Of a stretch of 64,000 nucleotides of DNA, positions 1 through 11,960 are shown piece by piece. Origin of the DNA: Branchipolynoe longqiensis (lineage: Eukaryota; Annelida; Polychaeta; Phyllodocida; Polynoidae); NCBI GenBank assembly GCA_030323885.1, contig CM059186.1:146445810-146509809 (forward strand), written 5' to 3'. The notes under the pieces were generated by a model. The model did no database searches. It had not been told where the DNA came from and saw only the letters and a program-made list of their open reading frames with translations. Numbering within the stretch: the first letter of the stretch is position 1; every line of letters starts with the position of its first letter. The position numbers were made by a program, and so were the translations under genes.

Positions 1-13
1 CCGCCTTCAGAAA

Positions 14-240
14 AGTTGCATAGTCCAACAGTATTGAGTTTCTCTAATGTTCTGAGCTAAATAAATACAATTAATTATTATAATCTACCTGACCTCAGTT
101 TGAAGTAACTTTTATCTAAAATGGTTAACTTTTGAGACGTTTGAATCACAAAAGTTAGCCATTTAAAATGAAAGTTACATCAAAGCAGAGTAAGGTAGAT
201 TGTAACTGTCAACCTAATATTTTTATCTCAGAAAATGACA
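14..240. mobile_element. MITE family A, fold-back copy
   Basis: The left half (about 14-148) matches the start of family A (AGTTGCATAGTCC, then TAATCTACC and TAACTTTTGAGA). The right half (about 155-235) carries the same sequence reversed and complemented, ending near TCTCAGAAAATGACAG. The copy is therefore two family-A ends facing each other rather than a simple copy. It is degenerate and no flanking target duplication is clear. Confidence 0.6.
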
Positions 241-570
241 GAAACTAAGGTACAATTTATCGAGTTATAGTAATTCATTTTGAAGGTTTCATATATATAT
301 TTGATTCAGTACTTGGTATTTACATTAATGACTCCTCAAAATAACAATTCTGGCATGATTAAGTCAACCTGAAAGTAGAAATATCATGTATGTATGGAAT
401 ACTCTTCGCTCTATTATCTTTAAGCAAGCAATTTATTTAGAAAAAGTGAGACTACTTTCTTGTATCACATGAAGATATAAAACAAATAACTAATTGTGGT
501 GCATATTTTAATACGCACATATTATTACCAATGGAGCGGTTAGTTCAATGATTCACCACTAGCTGGAACT
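241..570. other. unassigned AT-rich DNA
   Basis: No open frame, RNA gene or repeat of this window is recognisable here. Confidence 0.5.
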
Positions 571-576
571 CGCGCT

Positions 577-981
577 CTCTTCAGTTCTACCCTTACTATG
601 ATACCGTGATCCAGAATTAAGAATTGCTCTTAATCGGCGTTCGATTACCAGCTGAGTCAAACCAATGCCTTATAAAATTGATACTTGTCGCTACCTAGCC
701 TGGCTCTCGGCATTCATATGATAGGACAAGAACTGGTTAACACAGTGTCAGGATACTGTGACAGGCCTTGGTGCTGGCGGCCACCTTCTCCCAGTGGGGC
801 AGCACTATAAAGTCGCCATACGTGCGCACTGTCAAAAGCCGCTACCCATCCTGATATGACCTTATATGATGCTAGAACGTAAAACCCCAACAAAAAAACT
901 TCAGTTTCGCCCTTACTGTGATAAAACAGGGGTGATGTGATACCGCTGTTCCAGAATTAAAAAAACACCCTCAATCGGCAC
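577..981. repeat. direct repeat flanking a SINE copy
   Basis: About 60 bp at 577-637 (from TTCAGTTCTACCCTTACT to CTTAATCGGC) recurs at 901-981, with an extra insertion of about 19 bp and a few substitutions. The two copies bracket the family-S SINE remnant. They are too long for a target-site duplication, so a local duplication is likelier. Confidence 0.5.
634..893 (+). mobile_element. SINE family S, copy 1
   Basis: Contains the B-box-like GTTCGATTACC and CAAACCAATG, then the family body (CTATAAAGTCGCCAT, CCTGATATGACC) and a tail ending in GTAAAACCCCAAC. The 5' tRNA-like head is disrupted. Family S has at least 18 copies or fragments in this window. Confidence 0.65.
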
Positions 982-1049
982 TCACCACAATATAAGATAA
1001 ATTGTCGCGCAATGTGAGGCGGCCTATGCACATTGCCCACCCACTTCCT

Positions 1050-1410
1050 TCTCCTTGACCTCTCCACATGCAGTACACTTCTTCGCCTGCACTACCACCT
1101 ATCACCCCAGGTTTCCTGACCCACACACCCCCCTCCTCTCCACACCTGCCTCCCCCCCCCTCCTTCCCCCTCCGCCCCACCACTCCTCCCCACACCGATC
1201 CTCGCCACCCTCCGCTCTCCCCGTCCTCAGCACTCCTCCCCACTCCCCCCCCCCCCCTCCCATCCCTCCACCCACCGCGTTCCACCTAGGCCTGCAGACT
1301 CTATTCTTATTTAATCACTCAGTCTCTGATCTCTCCTCCCAAGAACCCTCTCCTCCCCCCATCGCCACATGGCTCGCCCACCACCTCCTCCTCCTCCGCC
1401 TCCTCAGAAG
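1050..1410. repeat. C/T-rich low-complexity tract
   Basis: Dominated by CCTCC, CCCAC and poly-C. Open frames on both strands have Pro/Ser- or Gly/Arg-rich composition, which the base bias explains. No gene is supported. Confidence 0.75.
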
Positions 1411-1615
1411 GCTGGAATAATCTTGGAACTGTCCCAGCCCGCTGAGGTGAGATGTTATCATTATAAATCAGACCCTCGGAACTCTCCTTCACAAGAGGCT
1501 CTCGAAGCAAGTGTGCGCGGAAATATGCCAATTTGGCCCGCTTAAGGTTAGCGCACACTACGCGAGAATCCAGACGTAGGCGATCTGTTGGTGCAGACAG
1601 ATCGATATGTGCATT

Positions 1616-2240
1616 CATGCATACATGCGTACATGCGGGTGGCTGGGGTCTGTTTAGGTGGGTAGGTGGGTGGCATACATGCATACATGCGTACGTGAGT
1701 ACGTGCGTACTTGCGAACCTGCGTACATGCCTACATGCCTACATGCCTACATGCATACGTGTGTGCGTGCGTACGTGCGTGCGTACGAGCGTGCATTCGC
1801 ACACGCACACACTCACACACGCACACACGCACACACGCACACACGCACACACGCACGCACGCACACGCGCACACACGTGCACACGCGCACACGCACACAC
1901 GCACACACGCAAAGATGCACACATGCACACACGCACACATGCGCACACGCGCACACGCACACACGCACACACACACGCACACACGCACACACACATGACA
2001 CACGCACACACGCGCACACGCACATATAACACATGCACACATGCACACGTGCACACATGCACACATGCACACATGCACACATGCACGCATCACATGCACA
2101 CACGCACACACGCACATACACATGCACACATGCACACATGCATACATGCATACATACACATTCATGCACACATATATATATACATACACATACAACACAT
2201 ACATATATATAATGATATACACATATATTCATATATAGAC
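1616..2240. repeat. ACATGC/ACACGC microsatellite array
   Basis: Variant hexamers (CATGCG, ACATGC) grade into (ACACGC)n and (CA)n, then TA-rich units near 2170-2240. Both strands are open in several frames giving His-Thr or Cys-Val repeats. These are artefacts of a stop-free repeat. Confidence 0.9.
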
Positions 2241-2330
2241 TCCCTATTGCATCACCTTATCCAGGCCTCCCTGTCTATGTGGATCCTTAACTAAGAGGTC
2301 CGTGTAGACTACTACACTTATCCACCTGGA

Positions 2331-2676
2331 ATACACAACATTCACAATGCATGCGACATCTGACGGCAATGACAAACTCTACAGTTATGGGACCGTTGCC
2401 ACAGTGCATACAAAAGCTATGGAAATTACTATTTTTCAAATGCATGTATGTCAGTCAAATTTTGGGATATTTTGAAAATTCCAAAAGTATATTGCTTGTG
2501 GGTCATCGGAGCTTCCAAGAAAAATTTTCATGTTTGGACCCTTTTGAAAATTTTAGTAGGGTACCAAACTAGTCAGTCACTATTACTAGTATTAATACAC
2601 ACTATTCACAACCCATGCGACATCTGGCGGTGACGACGAACACTACGGTTGTGGGACCATTGCCACAGTACATGTG
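2331..2676. repeat. dispersed direct repeat of about 75 bp
   Basis: The segments 2331-2410 and 2596-2676 share CATGCGACATCTG, GGGACC and TTGCCACAGT and lie in the same orientation about 260 bp apart. They bracket a 185-bp AT-rich stretch. The origin is unknown; long degenerate ends of an element or a tandem duplication are both possible. Confidence 0.5.
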
Positions 2677-2774
2677 TGTGAATATTGTGTATTGTAAGTC
2701 TTTTAAATGGTTTATATCCCTAAGTGATTTAATACTTACACTTACATAAATACATGCAATGCGCTTAACCTATA

Positions 2775-2952
2775 CAGTAAAACCTCTCTAAATCGACCGA
2801 CCTAAGGCCCGACTTTAAGTGGTCCATTTAAGGAGGTGGTCGGTTTAGGGAGCGAGAATATGGTTACACTGGTATTTGTGTGACCCAATTAAAGCGATCG
2901 ATACAGGGGAGTGGTCGGTCTGTGAAGGTGGTCGGTTAGAGAGGTTTTACTG
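2775..2952 (+). mobile_element. MITE family B (pogo/Tigger-like), copy 1
   Basis: Starts CAGTAAAACCTCTCTAAATC and ends with the inverted form GAGAGGTTTTACTG. It is 178 bp, the same length as two other copies at 16152 and 58353. TA precedes it and TC follows, consistent with a decayed TA target duplication. CAG termini with a TA target are typical of pogo-type Tc1/mariner elements. No transposase is present. Confidence 0.8.
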
Positions 2953-3050
2953 TCCATACACAGAGTAGGTTCAATATTCATGCCGCTTATAGCTTTATGG
3001 GATCCCAATCACAGCACTAGTGTGATAGGCTGGTGTCATACTGTTGTTGT

Positions 3051-3346
3051 TGAAGATTTATACTGCCTATCATGGATAAGCCTGAATAGGCTTGTTTTCA
3101 CCATTAGACAGTTTGTCGATAGAAAGCCCGAGCCTACACTTTTACCGACCCAAGGGATTTTTAACCTCCCACACCACATAGACATGGTATGAGAGCAACT
3201 GGCCTTTGATGACGCTGTAAGTTATACACAGCGGTGGAAATCCAAATTGGCAGAGATCAGGGCATGGGGAATCGAAACACCGACCTTCAAATTCGGAGTC
3301 CGACCTAGAAAAAAGTCAGACAATCTAACCACTCCGCCACAGAGAA
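3051..3346 (-). mobile_element. SINE family T, copy 1
   Basis: On the minus strand it begins TTCTCTGTGGCGGAGTGGTT, a type II tRNA-like A box, with GGTGTTTCGATTCCCC as the B-box region. The body ends in the complement of TGAAGATTTATACTGCC. Near-identical copies lie at 23605 and 49644. It contains a short open frame only by chance. Confidence 0.7.
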
Positions 3347-3654
3347 GACCACTGTACGGCTGGTTCCCTCTGGTTTGTTACAGACACAACGCAAAGAGAA
3401 AACAGGGAAGAGAAACATACTTCACCGTTTATTTCCTCTACTCTACTGTCTTTGGTGTCACAGATCCAAGTGCCCCGCGCCCTGACCAGCCAGGTCACAG
3501 GTAACCTCTCATGGTGCGAGCTGGCTATTAGCCGGTCACACAGAGGGGCCGTCCACCCCGGGATCATCTCTGGCTAGCCTGCTGCCACCTGTCACCGCAG
3601 AAAGGCAACATAGGTCAGCGTAGTCCCCGCCGCCACCGCGTGGTGGTGAGGCTC

Positions 3655-3769
3655 ATATATGGACACATACATACCTACATACACACATGTACTCACGTAC
3701 ATGCATACACCAACATGATATACCTACATATATATACATGCACACACATACATATATACAAGTACACAC

Positions 3770-3814
<45 letters not shown>

Positions 3815-4175
3815 ACAAGTGTGTATGCATGTGTATGTATATGTATATTTGTGTATGTGTATATATGTGTGCATGTATGTACATGTATATATATACACAT
3901 GCATACACATGTGCATACATGTACACACATAAACATGTACACATACATATATACATGAGCACACACATCCATGCATATACACAAATATACACATGCATAT
4001 GCACATATATATCCTGTACACATACATATGTGGATGTACACATACACACATAGATTCTACACACATATATACATATTCACACATATATGTGCACACATAA
4101 ACACATATACAAATACATACACACATGTGTACACATACATACATGCACATATATGCACATAGATTTACACTTACA
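3655..4175. repeat. ACATAT/ACACAT microsatellite array with (AT)n core
   Basis: Irregular ACATAC, ATATAC and GTGTAT units, with a pure (AT)n block at about 3773-3804 where the strand bias switches from CA-rich to GT-rich and back. Open frames here are Tyr/Ile/His-rich repeat artefacts. Confidence 0.9.
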
Positions 4176-4388
4176 CACATAGAAATATGGGGATTCAGGA
4201 TTCACCACAAAGAAATCATAAAGCGCAAAAGCAGAATATGCTGACCGGAACTGATTCAACAAAGCCCGATGGACATTACTTGGTGTCCGTAGAGAAACTT
4301 AATTCATAGGATATCGTGCGTTAAAAGCCACACCTAGAAGGTTCCAGACAAATTATCGACGGATGAGCTTCAACATAGTCAATATGGG

Positions 4389-4743
4389 TTAAAGTTGCAT
4401 AGTCCGATGGGTTTTGAGTTTATGTCATTTTCTGAGATAAACATATTAGGGTGATCATTATAATCTACTCTACTTTCACTTGAAATAACTTTTATTTTAA
4501 ATAGCTTACTTTTGAGATATTTGAAGTGCAAACAAGCAAAATTAGTTTTGGCAAGCTTTCCAAAACTCTGACACCATAGGTTTCTGCAGTAATAGGATAT
4601 ATTATATTACCTAAGTATTCCCTTCTATGTGGTGACAACTGTTTAACAATTGCACCAGTATTTAAGTTGGATATGTAGAATCAAATTGAGATACTTGTTT
4701 TGGTTTTGAAAATTTGATGTTTCATCGGACTATTCAGCTTTAA
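4389..4743 (+). mobile_element. MITE family A, full-length copy
   Basis: Bounded by TTAA at 4389-4392 and 4740-4743. The ends are AGTTGCATAGTCCGATG and the near-inverse CATCGGACTATTCAGCT. The 355 bp span including both TTAA equals that of the copy at 16864. TTAA duplication is characteristic of piggyBac and Kolobok transposases; the ends do not start with the CCC typical of piggyBac. No coding capacity. Confidence 0.8.
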
Positions 4744-4847
4744 TATAACTGGAGCTCTCCCGCCTACATCGCGCAGTGTCCGCCGTGCATTAGGGGTAAT
4801 TCAGCCCGTCCCCCCAACTCGGTCAACAGGCACACCTCACTACGGTG

Positions 4848-5705
4848 GTTGTAGGGAGTTTGCGTCCTCGCACACATCGAGAAGGGTCCATATCAGGAAG
4901 GGTACCGGCCTTGTGACGGGGCACACTCATGATGACTTTATTGAGGATTTGCGTGAAACGATTAGCACCATCTGACCAGTGCCTCGTCGGCCATCATGGT
5001 TGGATAGAAAGTACAGCTATAACACTGCCCATCCGGCGGCATGTTTTAATATCGCTCGGATTTTGGGTTTAATTTGACCAAATTTTACTTTTTGAGTAAG
5101 TTATTCTGTTAAATAACATTATTATGGTTCTAAATAACATAATCAGATCGTAGCAGTGAATAGATTTGTGCTTTTTGTTTTGTTTACCTTTGACAATATC
5201 GCCGCCGATGCAGTGGCGGCGATAATATCGCTTGGAATTAGGGTTTAAGTTGACCGAATTTCACTTTTTGAGGAAGCTATTCTCATAAATAGCATTATTT
5301 CAACCCCCGATTGAATATGTGTGGTTCTGAATAACAGAATTAGATCGTAGCAGTGAATACATGTGTGCTTTTTGTTTTATTTACATACACTTGATAGGAG
5401 AAGGAACTGCTTCTATCCAACCACGATGCAGGAGTAGTGTAATGCGTACATCTCACGCAAATCCTCAATAGGGTTACCCCACTGGGAAATCAGGCCGTCA
5501 GCACCATGACCCGATATCCCACTCAATCACATTATCCTGCCACTGAGCTAACCAGTCCTTGCCCTATCCTATTAATGATGAGCGCCTTGCTAGGAAGCGA
5601 CAAGTAGCAATTTTGTATGTCATTGGTTTGACTCGACCAGGAATCGAACCGCCGATCTCCTGCAGGGGAGGCCTGCACTCTACCGATTCGGCCATCACGT
5701 CCCGT
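4848..5705 (-). mobile_element. SINE family S, copy 2, split by an insertion
   Basis: The tail part (4848-4939: CATATCAGGAAGGGTACCGG, ATGATGACTTTA) and the head part (5470-5705: CCCACTGGGAAATCAGGCC to the tRNA-like CTACCGATTCGGCCATCACG) belong to one minus-strand SINE. They are separated by a 532-bp inverted-repeat element. Confidence 0.75.
4939..5470. mobile_element. MITE-like element I inside a SINE
   Basis: Terminal inverted repeats TATTGAGGATTTGCGTGA (4939-4956) and its exact complement at 5453-5470. Further in, GGTTGGATAGAA on the left pairs with TTCTATCCAACC on the right, so the arms extend imperfectly to over 80 bp. The core is an internal direct duplication: segments from about 5051 and about 5230 share ATCGCT, GGGTTTAA, CAGATCGTAGCAGTGAAT-like sequence and TGTGCTTTTTGTTTT. 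The target duplication is unclear and no transposase is present. Confidence 0.65.
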
Positions 5706-5944
5706 CATATCACTATGAGGCCCGTGTGCATGTAGTACTCGCTCGGAACTACTCAGAGACGCAGCCCCCTGGCGGTAGCCATAGAACAGCGGGCTTTTTG
5801 CTTGCACAACCTCAAAGTTCCCAATACCGCCACCCGAGGGCCTTATAGCGGAGGAGGAGACAATGCAGGACGCTGAATGACACATGATCTGTAAACCGAA
5901 ATAGCCGAGCGAACATTGCGCCCCCTGGGGAGATCAGACAGTGA

Positions 5945-5952
5945 AATCGCCT

Positions 5953-5983
<31 letters not shown>

Positions 5984-6160
5984 GTCATTCATTCTTTCAT
6001 TCTTTCTGTCTTTCCTTCCTCCTTCATTTGCATATTCTTTGCATATTCACACACACTCCATCACCCATCCTAGGAGCAGGCCTGCTTCTGCAACCCCACC
6101 ACCACCCACCCACCTTCCTACCCACCTCCCACCTACCTACCCACCCACCCACCACCCAAC
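5945..6160. repeat. TTTC microsatellite and CCACC-rich tract
   Basis: A pure (TTTC)n run at about 5953-5983 degrades into CATTC and CTTCC, followed after 6090 by CCACCCACC-type units. The open frames over it are compositional. Confidence 0.8.
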
Positions 6161-6411
6161 AGCCCCGGGCTCCTCCAGGGTGTGTGTGGCCGGCGTCTCG
6201 GCACGTGCAGCCGGGAAGCTCCATGGTGACCCAATGACGCAATGACGCAACAACGCCATGACGTAATAGACTGTTGTTTTGTGCTGGGCCTTGTGGGGGG
6301 CCTTGTCACTCCCAATCGCTTATTCACCTCATATTCCTTATGGTGGCGGGGGATTTGTCGTCTGCTCAACTCGGTGATCGACGTCCATCTCAACACACAC
6401 ATACATACATG

Positions 6412-7013
6412 ATGGGTAGTTCTCAGAAACTGTGTACCAATTTTTTTACAGGGAAAACCAAAAGTAAAAACATTCCAAGTAAAAACAGAAAACATTCCAA
6501 ACAGTACCAGAATTTGTCTTCATATATAGCTTTACATCTTCTGTATATGTTGAGTTTTATATATTGAGTTGAGTTTGTTGAGTTTTATATATTTTTAAAT
6601 CACTTTTTAATTTTGAGAAATTGAGAAAGCCGTTTAAAATAACAATGTAACATCCATCCTTAACATCATTTTAACACATGCAAAAAATTCGAACAAGATG
6701 TTATTGATTACAGTTAAACTAAAAGAATTATTTCTTACCAGACAAAATGTTGAGAATTTTTTTGTGTGTAGATGTCTGGTGTCGATATGCAAATTTCCAT
6801 AGCTTCACTTTCACACACAATCATACAAGCATACATTTTGTGTGTTTTGGATACATTTTGTGGGATAGATACATGTAATATGGCTAAGATGATTAAAACA
6901 CATAGTCAACAATAACTATCTGACCTACAACCCCTGAAAGAGCAGGCAAAATCATTAACAATGTAACATGGAAACCAAAAATGTGGGATACACAGTTTCT
7001 GAGAATGACCCAC
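6412..7013. mobile_element. MITE-like element M with CATG flanks
   Basis: Imperfect terminal inverted repeats: left ATGGGTAGTTCTCAGAAACT, right (complement) GTGGGTCATTCTCAGAAACT, both continuing GTGTA and ending in a T-run. CATG lies directly outside on both sides (6408-6411 and 7014-7017), a candidate 4-bp target duplication. The 602-bp interior is AT-rich with no coding capacity. Confidence 0.7.
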
Positions 7014-7204
7014 CATGTAACCTATATACACAACATGCGAAGGCATTCTGTATTGTTCACGACAACAAGAACAATAAATGACAACAACACCACCAGCGCC
7101 ACCTGCCGTATTATGAATGAAGCATTTCGCGGCAGGTGTTTGTATAGATGTACACCCATCCTCTATTCACCCCGAATCGCGAAGACTAGTAAGAGCGCTA
7201 CATC

Positions 7205-7945
7205 ACGGTTATAATGTTGTATATATGTGTATATATATTTTACCATTGTGAAAATGTACCTCTCCATCTATATGCCACGATTATACATATGCATTCAGTT
7301 ATCTGATGGTTATATATATGGAAGATACATAATGACATTGTATATATATGTATATATAGTGGACCATTGTGAACATGTACCACGGCATCTATATGCTATG
7401 ATTATGCATATAATTCACGTTATGTATAGATACATAAAGATGCTGTATATATGCGTATCTATAGTGTACCATTGTGAAAATCTACCCCTGCCTTTATATG
7501 CCACGATGATTCATATACATTCAGTTATATCACGGTTATATATCTATATATAACCATGTTGTATATATGTGTATATATATATACTTTACCATTGTGAAAA
7601 TGTACCTCTACATCTATATGCCATGATTATACATATACATTCAGTTATATCATGGTTATATATATATATATATAGAGATACATAACAATGTTGTATATAT
7701 GTTTATCTATCAGCTGTCTATAGTTACCATTGTGAAAATGTACCTCTGCATCTATAATTCACGATTATGCATATACATGCAGTTATGTCACGGTTATATA
7801 TATATATATAGATACATACCCATCTTGTATATATCTGGGTACATATAGTGTACCATTGTGAAAATGTATCGCTACATCTATATGCCACGATTATTATATA
7901 CATATACATACTGTTATATCACGGTTATATATGTATATATAACAC
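7205..7945. repeat. tandem array of a roughly 120-bp AT-rich unit, about six copies
   Basis: Each unit carries TTGTATATATG, then ACCATTGTGAAAATGTACC, an ATCTATATGCCACGATTAT-like segment, CATTCAGTTAT and a palindromic TATATATATA tract. Unit starts fall near 7214, 7334, 7440, 7557, 7690 and 7814, a spacing of about 106-133 bp. The short open frames do not survive between units. Confidence 0.85.
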
Positions 7946-8079
7946 CGCGGCCCTGCTTCTATTTCCACTGGATAACCTACATGGCGGGCTGACGGCTCCA
8001 GTTAGGTCGTAGAGGAAGAGGAGGGTCGTGCAGGGATCCAGCTTATCATCCCTGCTGTCAGGGCCGCCTATCCTGGCCC

Positions 8080-11000
8080 ACATACTCCTCCCTCCTCGCC
8101 CCCTCCTCCCTCCGCCTCCCCTCCCCTCCTCCCCGGGCCCCAGGGCACCACCCAAGGCCACAGGGCCTCAGTCAGTCGCTCTGATCATTATCTCCTCCAG
8201 CACCTCTGGCCACCATCACACGTAGCCAAGCTCAACATCCCCTCCGCCTGCTCCAGAACCCCCACACTCCCCCTTCCACTCCACACTCCCCCTTCCACCC
8301 CACACTCCCCGTCACACCAAACACTTCCCCTCACACCCAACACTCCCCAGGACATCCCACACTCCCCCTCACACCTCACACTCCCCATCACACCGCACGC
8401 TCCCCCTCCTACCCCACATTCCTTTTCTCACCACCACACTCCCCCTCTCACCTCACATTCCTCCTCACACCCCACACTCCCCCTTCCACCCCACACTACC
8501 CGTGACACCAAACACTTCCCCTCACACCCAAAACTCCCCATCACATCCCACACTCCCCCTCCCACCCCACATTCATTCTCTCACCACTACACTCCCCCTC
8601 TCACCTCACATTCCCCCTCACACCAAACACTGCCCCTTACACCTCACATTCCCCTCACACCCTACACTGCCCTTCACACTGAACATTCCCCCTCAAACCC
8701 CACACTCCCTCTCACACACTCCACTCCCCCTCCCACACCCCACACTGCCCCTGACAGCCCACACTGCCCCTCACACCACACGTTCCCACTACACCCCACA
8801 CTCCCCGTCACACCTTACACTCCCCCTCAGATCCCGCACTCCCGCCGTACCTCTCACTCCGTCTCATACCCCACACTTCCCCTCACACCCCACACTGCCC
8901 CTCACACCCCACACTGCCCCTCACACCCCACACTGCCCCTCACACCCCACACTGCCCCTCACACCCCACACTGCCCCTCACACCACACACTGCCGCTCAC
9001 ACCACACACTGCCCCTCACACCCCACACTGCCCCTCACACCACACACTGCCCCTCACACCACACACTGCCCCTCACACCCCACACTGCCCCTCACACCAC
9101 ACACTGCCCCTCACACCCCACACTGCCCCTCACACCCCACACTGCCCCTCACACCACACACTGCCCCTCACACCCCCACACTGCCCCTCACACCCCCTCA
9201 CACCCACACTCCCCCTCACACCACACACTCCCCCTCACACCACACACTCCCCTCACACCCCACACTGCCCCTCACACCACACACTGCCCTCACACCACAC
9301 ACTCCCCCTCACACCCCACACTGCCCCTCACACCACACACTGCCCCTCATACTCCACACTCCACCTCACACTCCACATACCGCCTCACACCCCACACTGC
9401 CCCTCACACCCGACACTGCCCCTCACACCCCACACTCCCCCTCACACCTCACACTCCCCCCCACACCCAACACTGCCCCTCACACCACACACTCCCCCTC
9501 ACACCCCACACTGCCCCCACACCCCACACTGCCCCTCACACCCCACACTCCTCCTCACACCCCACACTCCCCCTCAGAGCCCACACAACCCCTCACACCA
9601 CACACTGCCCCTCACACCCCACACTCCTCCTCACAGCACACACTCCCCCTCACAGCCCACACTGCCCCTCACACCCCACACTGCCCCTCACACCACACAC
9701 TCCCCCTCACACCCCACACTGCCCCCACACCCCCACACTCCTCCTCACACCCCACACTCCCCCTCACAGCCCACACTACCCCTCACACCACACACTGCCC
9801 CTCACACCCCATACTGCCCCTCACACCCCACAGTGCCCCTCACACCCCTCACTGCCCCTCACACCCCACAGTGCCCCTCACACCCCACACTGCCCCTCAC
9901 ACCACACACTGCCCCTCACACCCCACACTGCCCCCGCACACCCCACACTGCCCCTCACACCATACACTGCCCTTCACACCATACACTGCCCCTCATACCC
10001 CACACTCCCCTCACACTCCACATACCCCCTCACACCCCACACTGCCCTTCACACCACACACTGCCCCTCACACCACACACTGCCCCTCACACCCCACACT
10101 CCCACTCACACCACACACTCCCCCTCACACCCCACACTGCCCCTCACACCCCACACTGCCCCTCACACCCCACACTGCCCCTCACACCACACACTGCCAC
10201 TCACACCACAGACTGCCCCTCACACCATACACTGCCCCGCACACCCCACACTGCCCCTCACACCATACACTGCCCTTCACACCACACACTGCCCCTCATA
10301 CCCCACACTTCCCCTCACACTCCACATACCCCCTCACACCCCACACTCCCCTCACACCCCACACTCCCCATCACACCCCACACTCCCCCTCACACCACAC
10401 ACTGCCCTCACACCCCACACTGCCCCTCACACCACACACTGCCCTCACACCACACACTCCCCCTCACACCCCACAATGCCCCTCACACCACACACTGCCC
10501 CTCATACCCCACACTCCACCTCACACTCCACATACCGCCTCACACCCCACACTGCCCTCACACCCGACACTGCCCCTCACACCCCACACTCCCCCTCACA
10601 CCCCACACTCCCCCCCACACCCAACACTGCCCCTCACACCACACACTCCCCCTCACACCCCACACTGCCCCCCACACCCCACACTGCCCCTCACACCCCA
10701 CACTCCTCCTCACACCCCACACTCCCCCTCACAGCCCACACTGCCCCTCACACCCCACACTGCCCTCACACCCCACACTGCCCCTGACACCCCACACTGC
10801 CCCTCACACCACACACTGCCCCTCAAACCCCGCACTGCCCCTCACACCCCACACTGCCCCTCACACCCCACACTCCTCCTCACAGCCCACACTCCCCCTC
10901 ACACCCCACACTGCCCCTCACACCCCCACACTGCCCCTCGCACCACACACTGCCCCTCACACCACACACTGCCCCTCACACCCCATACTGCCCCTCACAC

Positions 11001-11585
11001 CACACACTGGCCTTCACACCACACACTCCCCCTCACACCCCACACTGCCCCAACACCCCACATTGCCCCTCACACCCCACACTCCCCCTCACACCACACA
11101 CTGCCCCTCACACCCCACACTGCCCCTCGCACCACACACTGCCCCTCACACCACACACTGCCCCTCACACCCCACACTGCCCCTCACACCACACACTGCC
11201 CTTCACACCACACACTCCCCTCACACCACACACTCCCCCTCACACCACACACTGCCCCCCACACACCCCACACTCCCCCTCACACCACACACTCCCCCTC
11301 ACACCCCACACTGCCCCTCACACCCCACACTGCCCCTCACACCCCACACTGCCCTAACACCTCACACTCCCCCTCACACCCCACACTGCCCCTCACACCC
11401 CACACTGCCCCTCACACCCCACACTGCCCCTCACACCCAACACTGCCCCTCACATCCCACACTGCCCCTCACACCCCACACTGCCCCTCACACCCCACAC
11501 CAACCCTCCCACCCCACACTCCCTCTCACACACAACACTCCGCCTCGCACACCACACCCCCCGTCACACTCCACACTCGCCCCTA
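8080..11585. repeat. 19-bp C-rich minisatellite, about 3.3 kb
   Basis: After C/T-rich DNA (8080-8227) a unit close to CACACCCCACACTGCCCCT repeats until about 11585, with CTCCCC and CCACA variants and occasional one-base indels. Nineteen is not a multiple of three, so three units encode a 19-residue period in every frame. The plus strand lacks stops, giving frames of 590-760 residues of His/Pro/Thr/Ser. The reading frame drifts at indels without effect, which argues against a protein gene. Confidence 0.95.
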
Positions 11586-11589
11586 CCCA

Positions 11590-11960
11590 TGCTATCTCCA
11601 TTCCGTGCCACACTCCTACTCCTCCCAACCCCTTCTAGCGGCGTAGTATATACTCTCACATCAAGAGCTCGGGGCACTCTCACTACTCTCCACAACCACC
11701 CCCTCTCCCCTTCCCCCACCCACCCACACTCTCACACATATCAGCCCACCTCCTCACTGACCTGCCTCCCATCCCCCCTCCCCTCTCTCCTCCCCTCTCC
11801 TCCTCCTTTCTCCCCCCCCCCCTCCTCACTCCCCCTACTGCTCCTTCTCCTCCCCTCCCCTCTCCCCTCCCCTCCCCTCCCCTCTCCGTCCTCTCTCCCT
11901 TCCCCTCTCCCTACTCTCTCCCCTCTCCTCTCCCTACTATCTTCTTCCTCCCCTCCCACC
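11590..11960. repeat. CT-rich (CCCCTCTC) tract
   Basis: Polypyrimidine DNA with repeated CTCCCCTCC units next to the minisatellite. Open frames on both strands are compositional. Confidence 0.85.

Noticed and set aside
8502..11646. Very long open frames (591-761 residues) of His/Pro/Thr/Ser repeats
   Set aside because: They sit in a 19-bp minisatellite without stops; several frames are open at once and indels shift frames freely. There is no codon signature or unique sequence.
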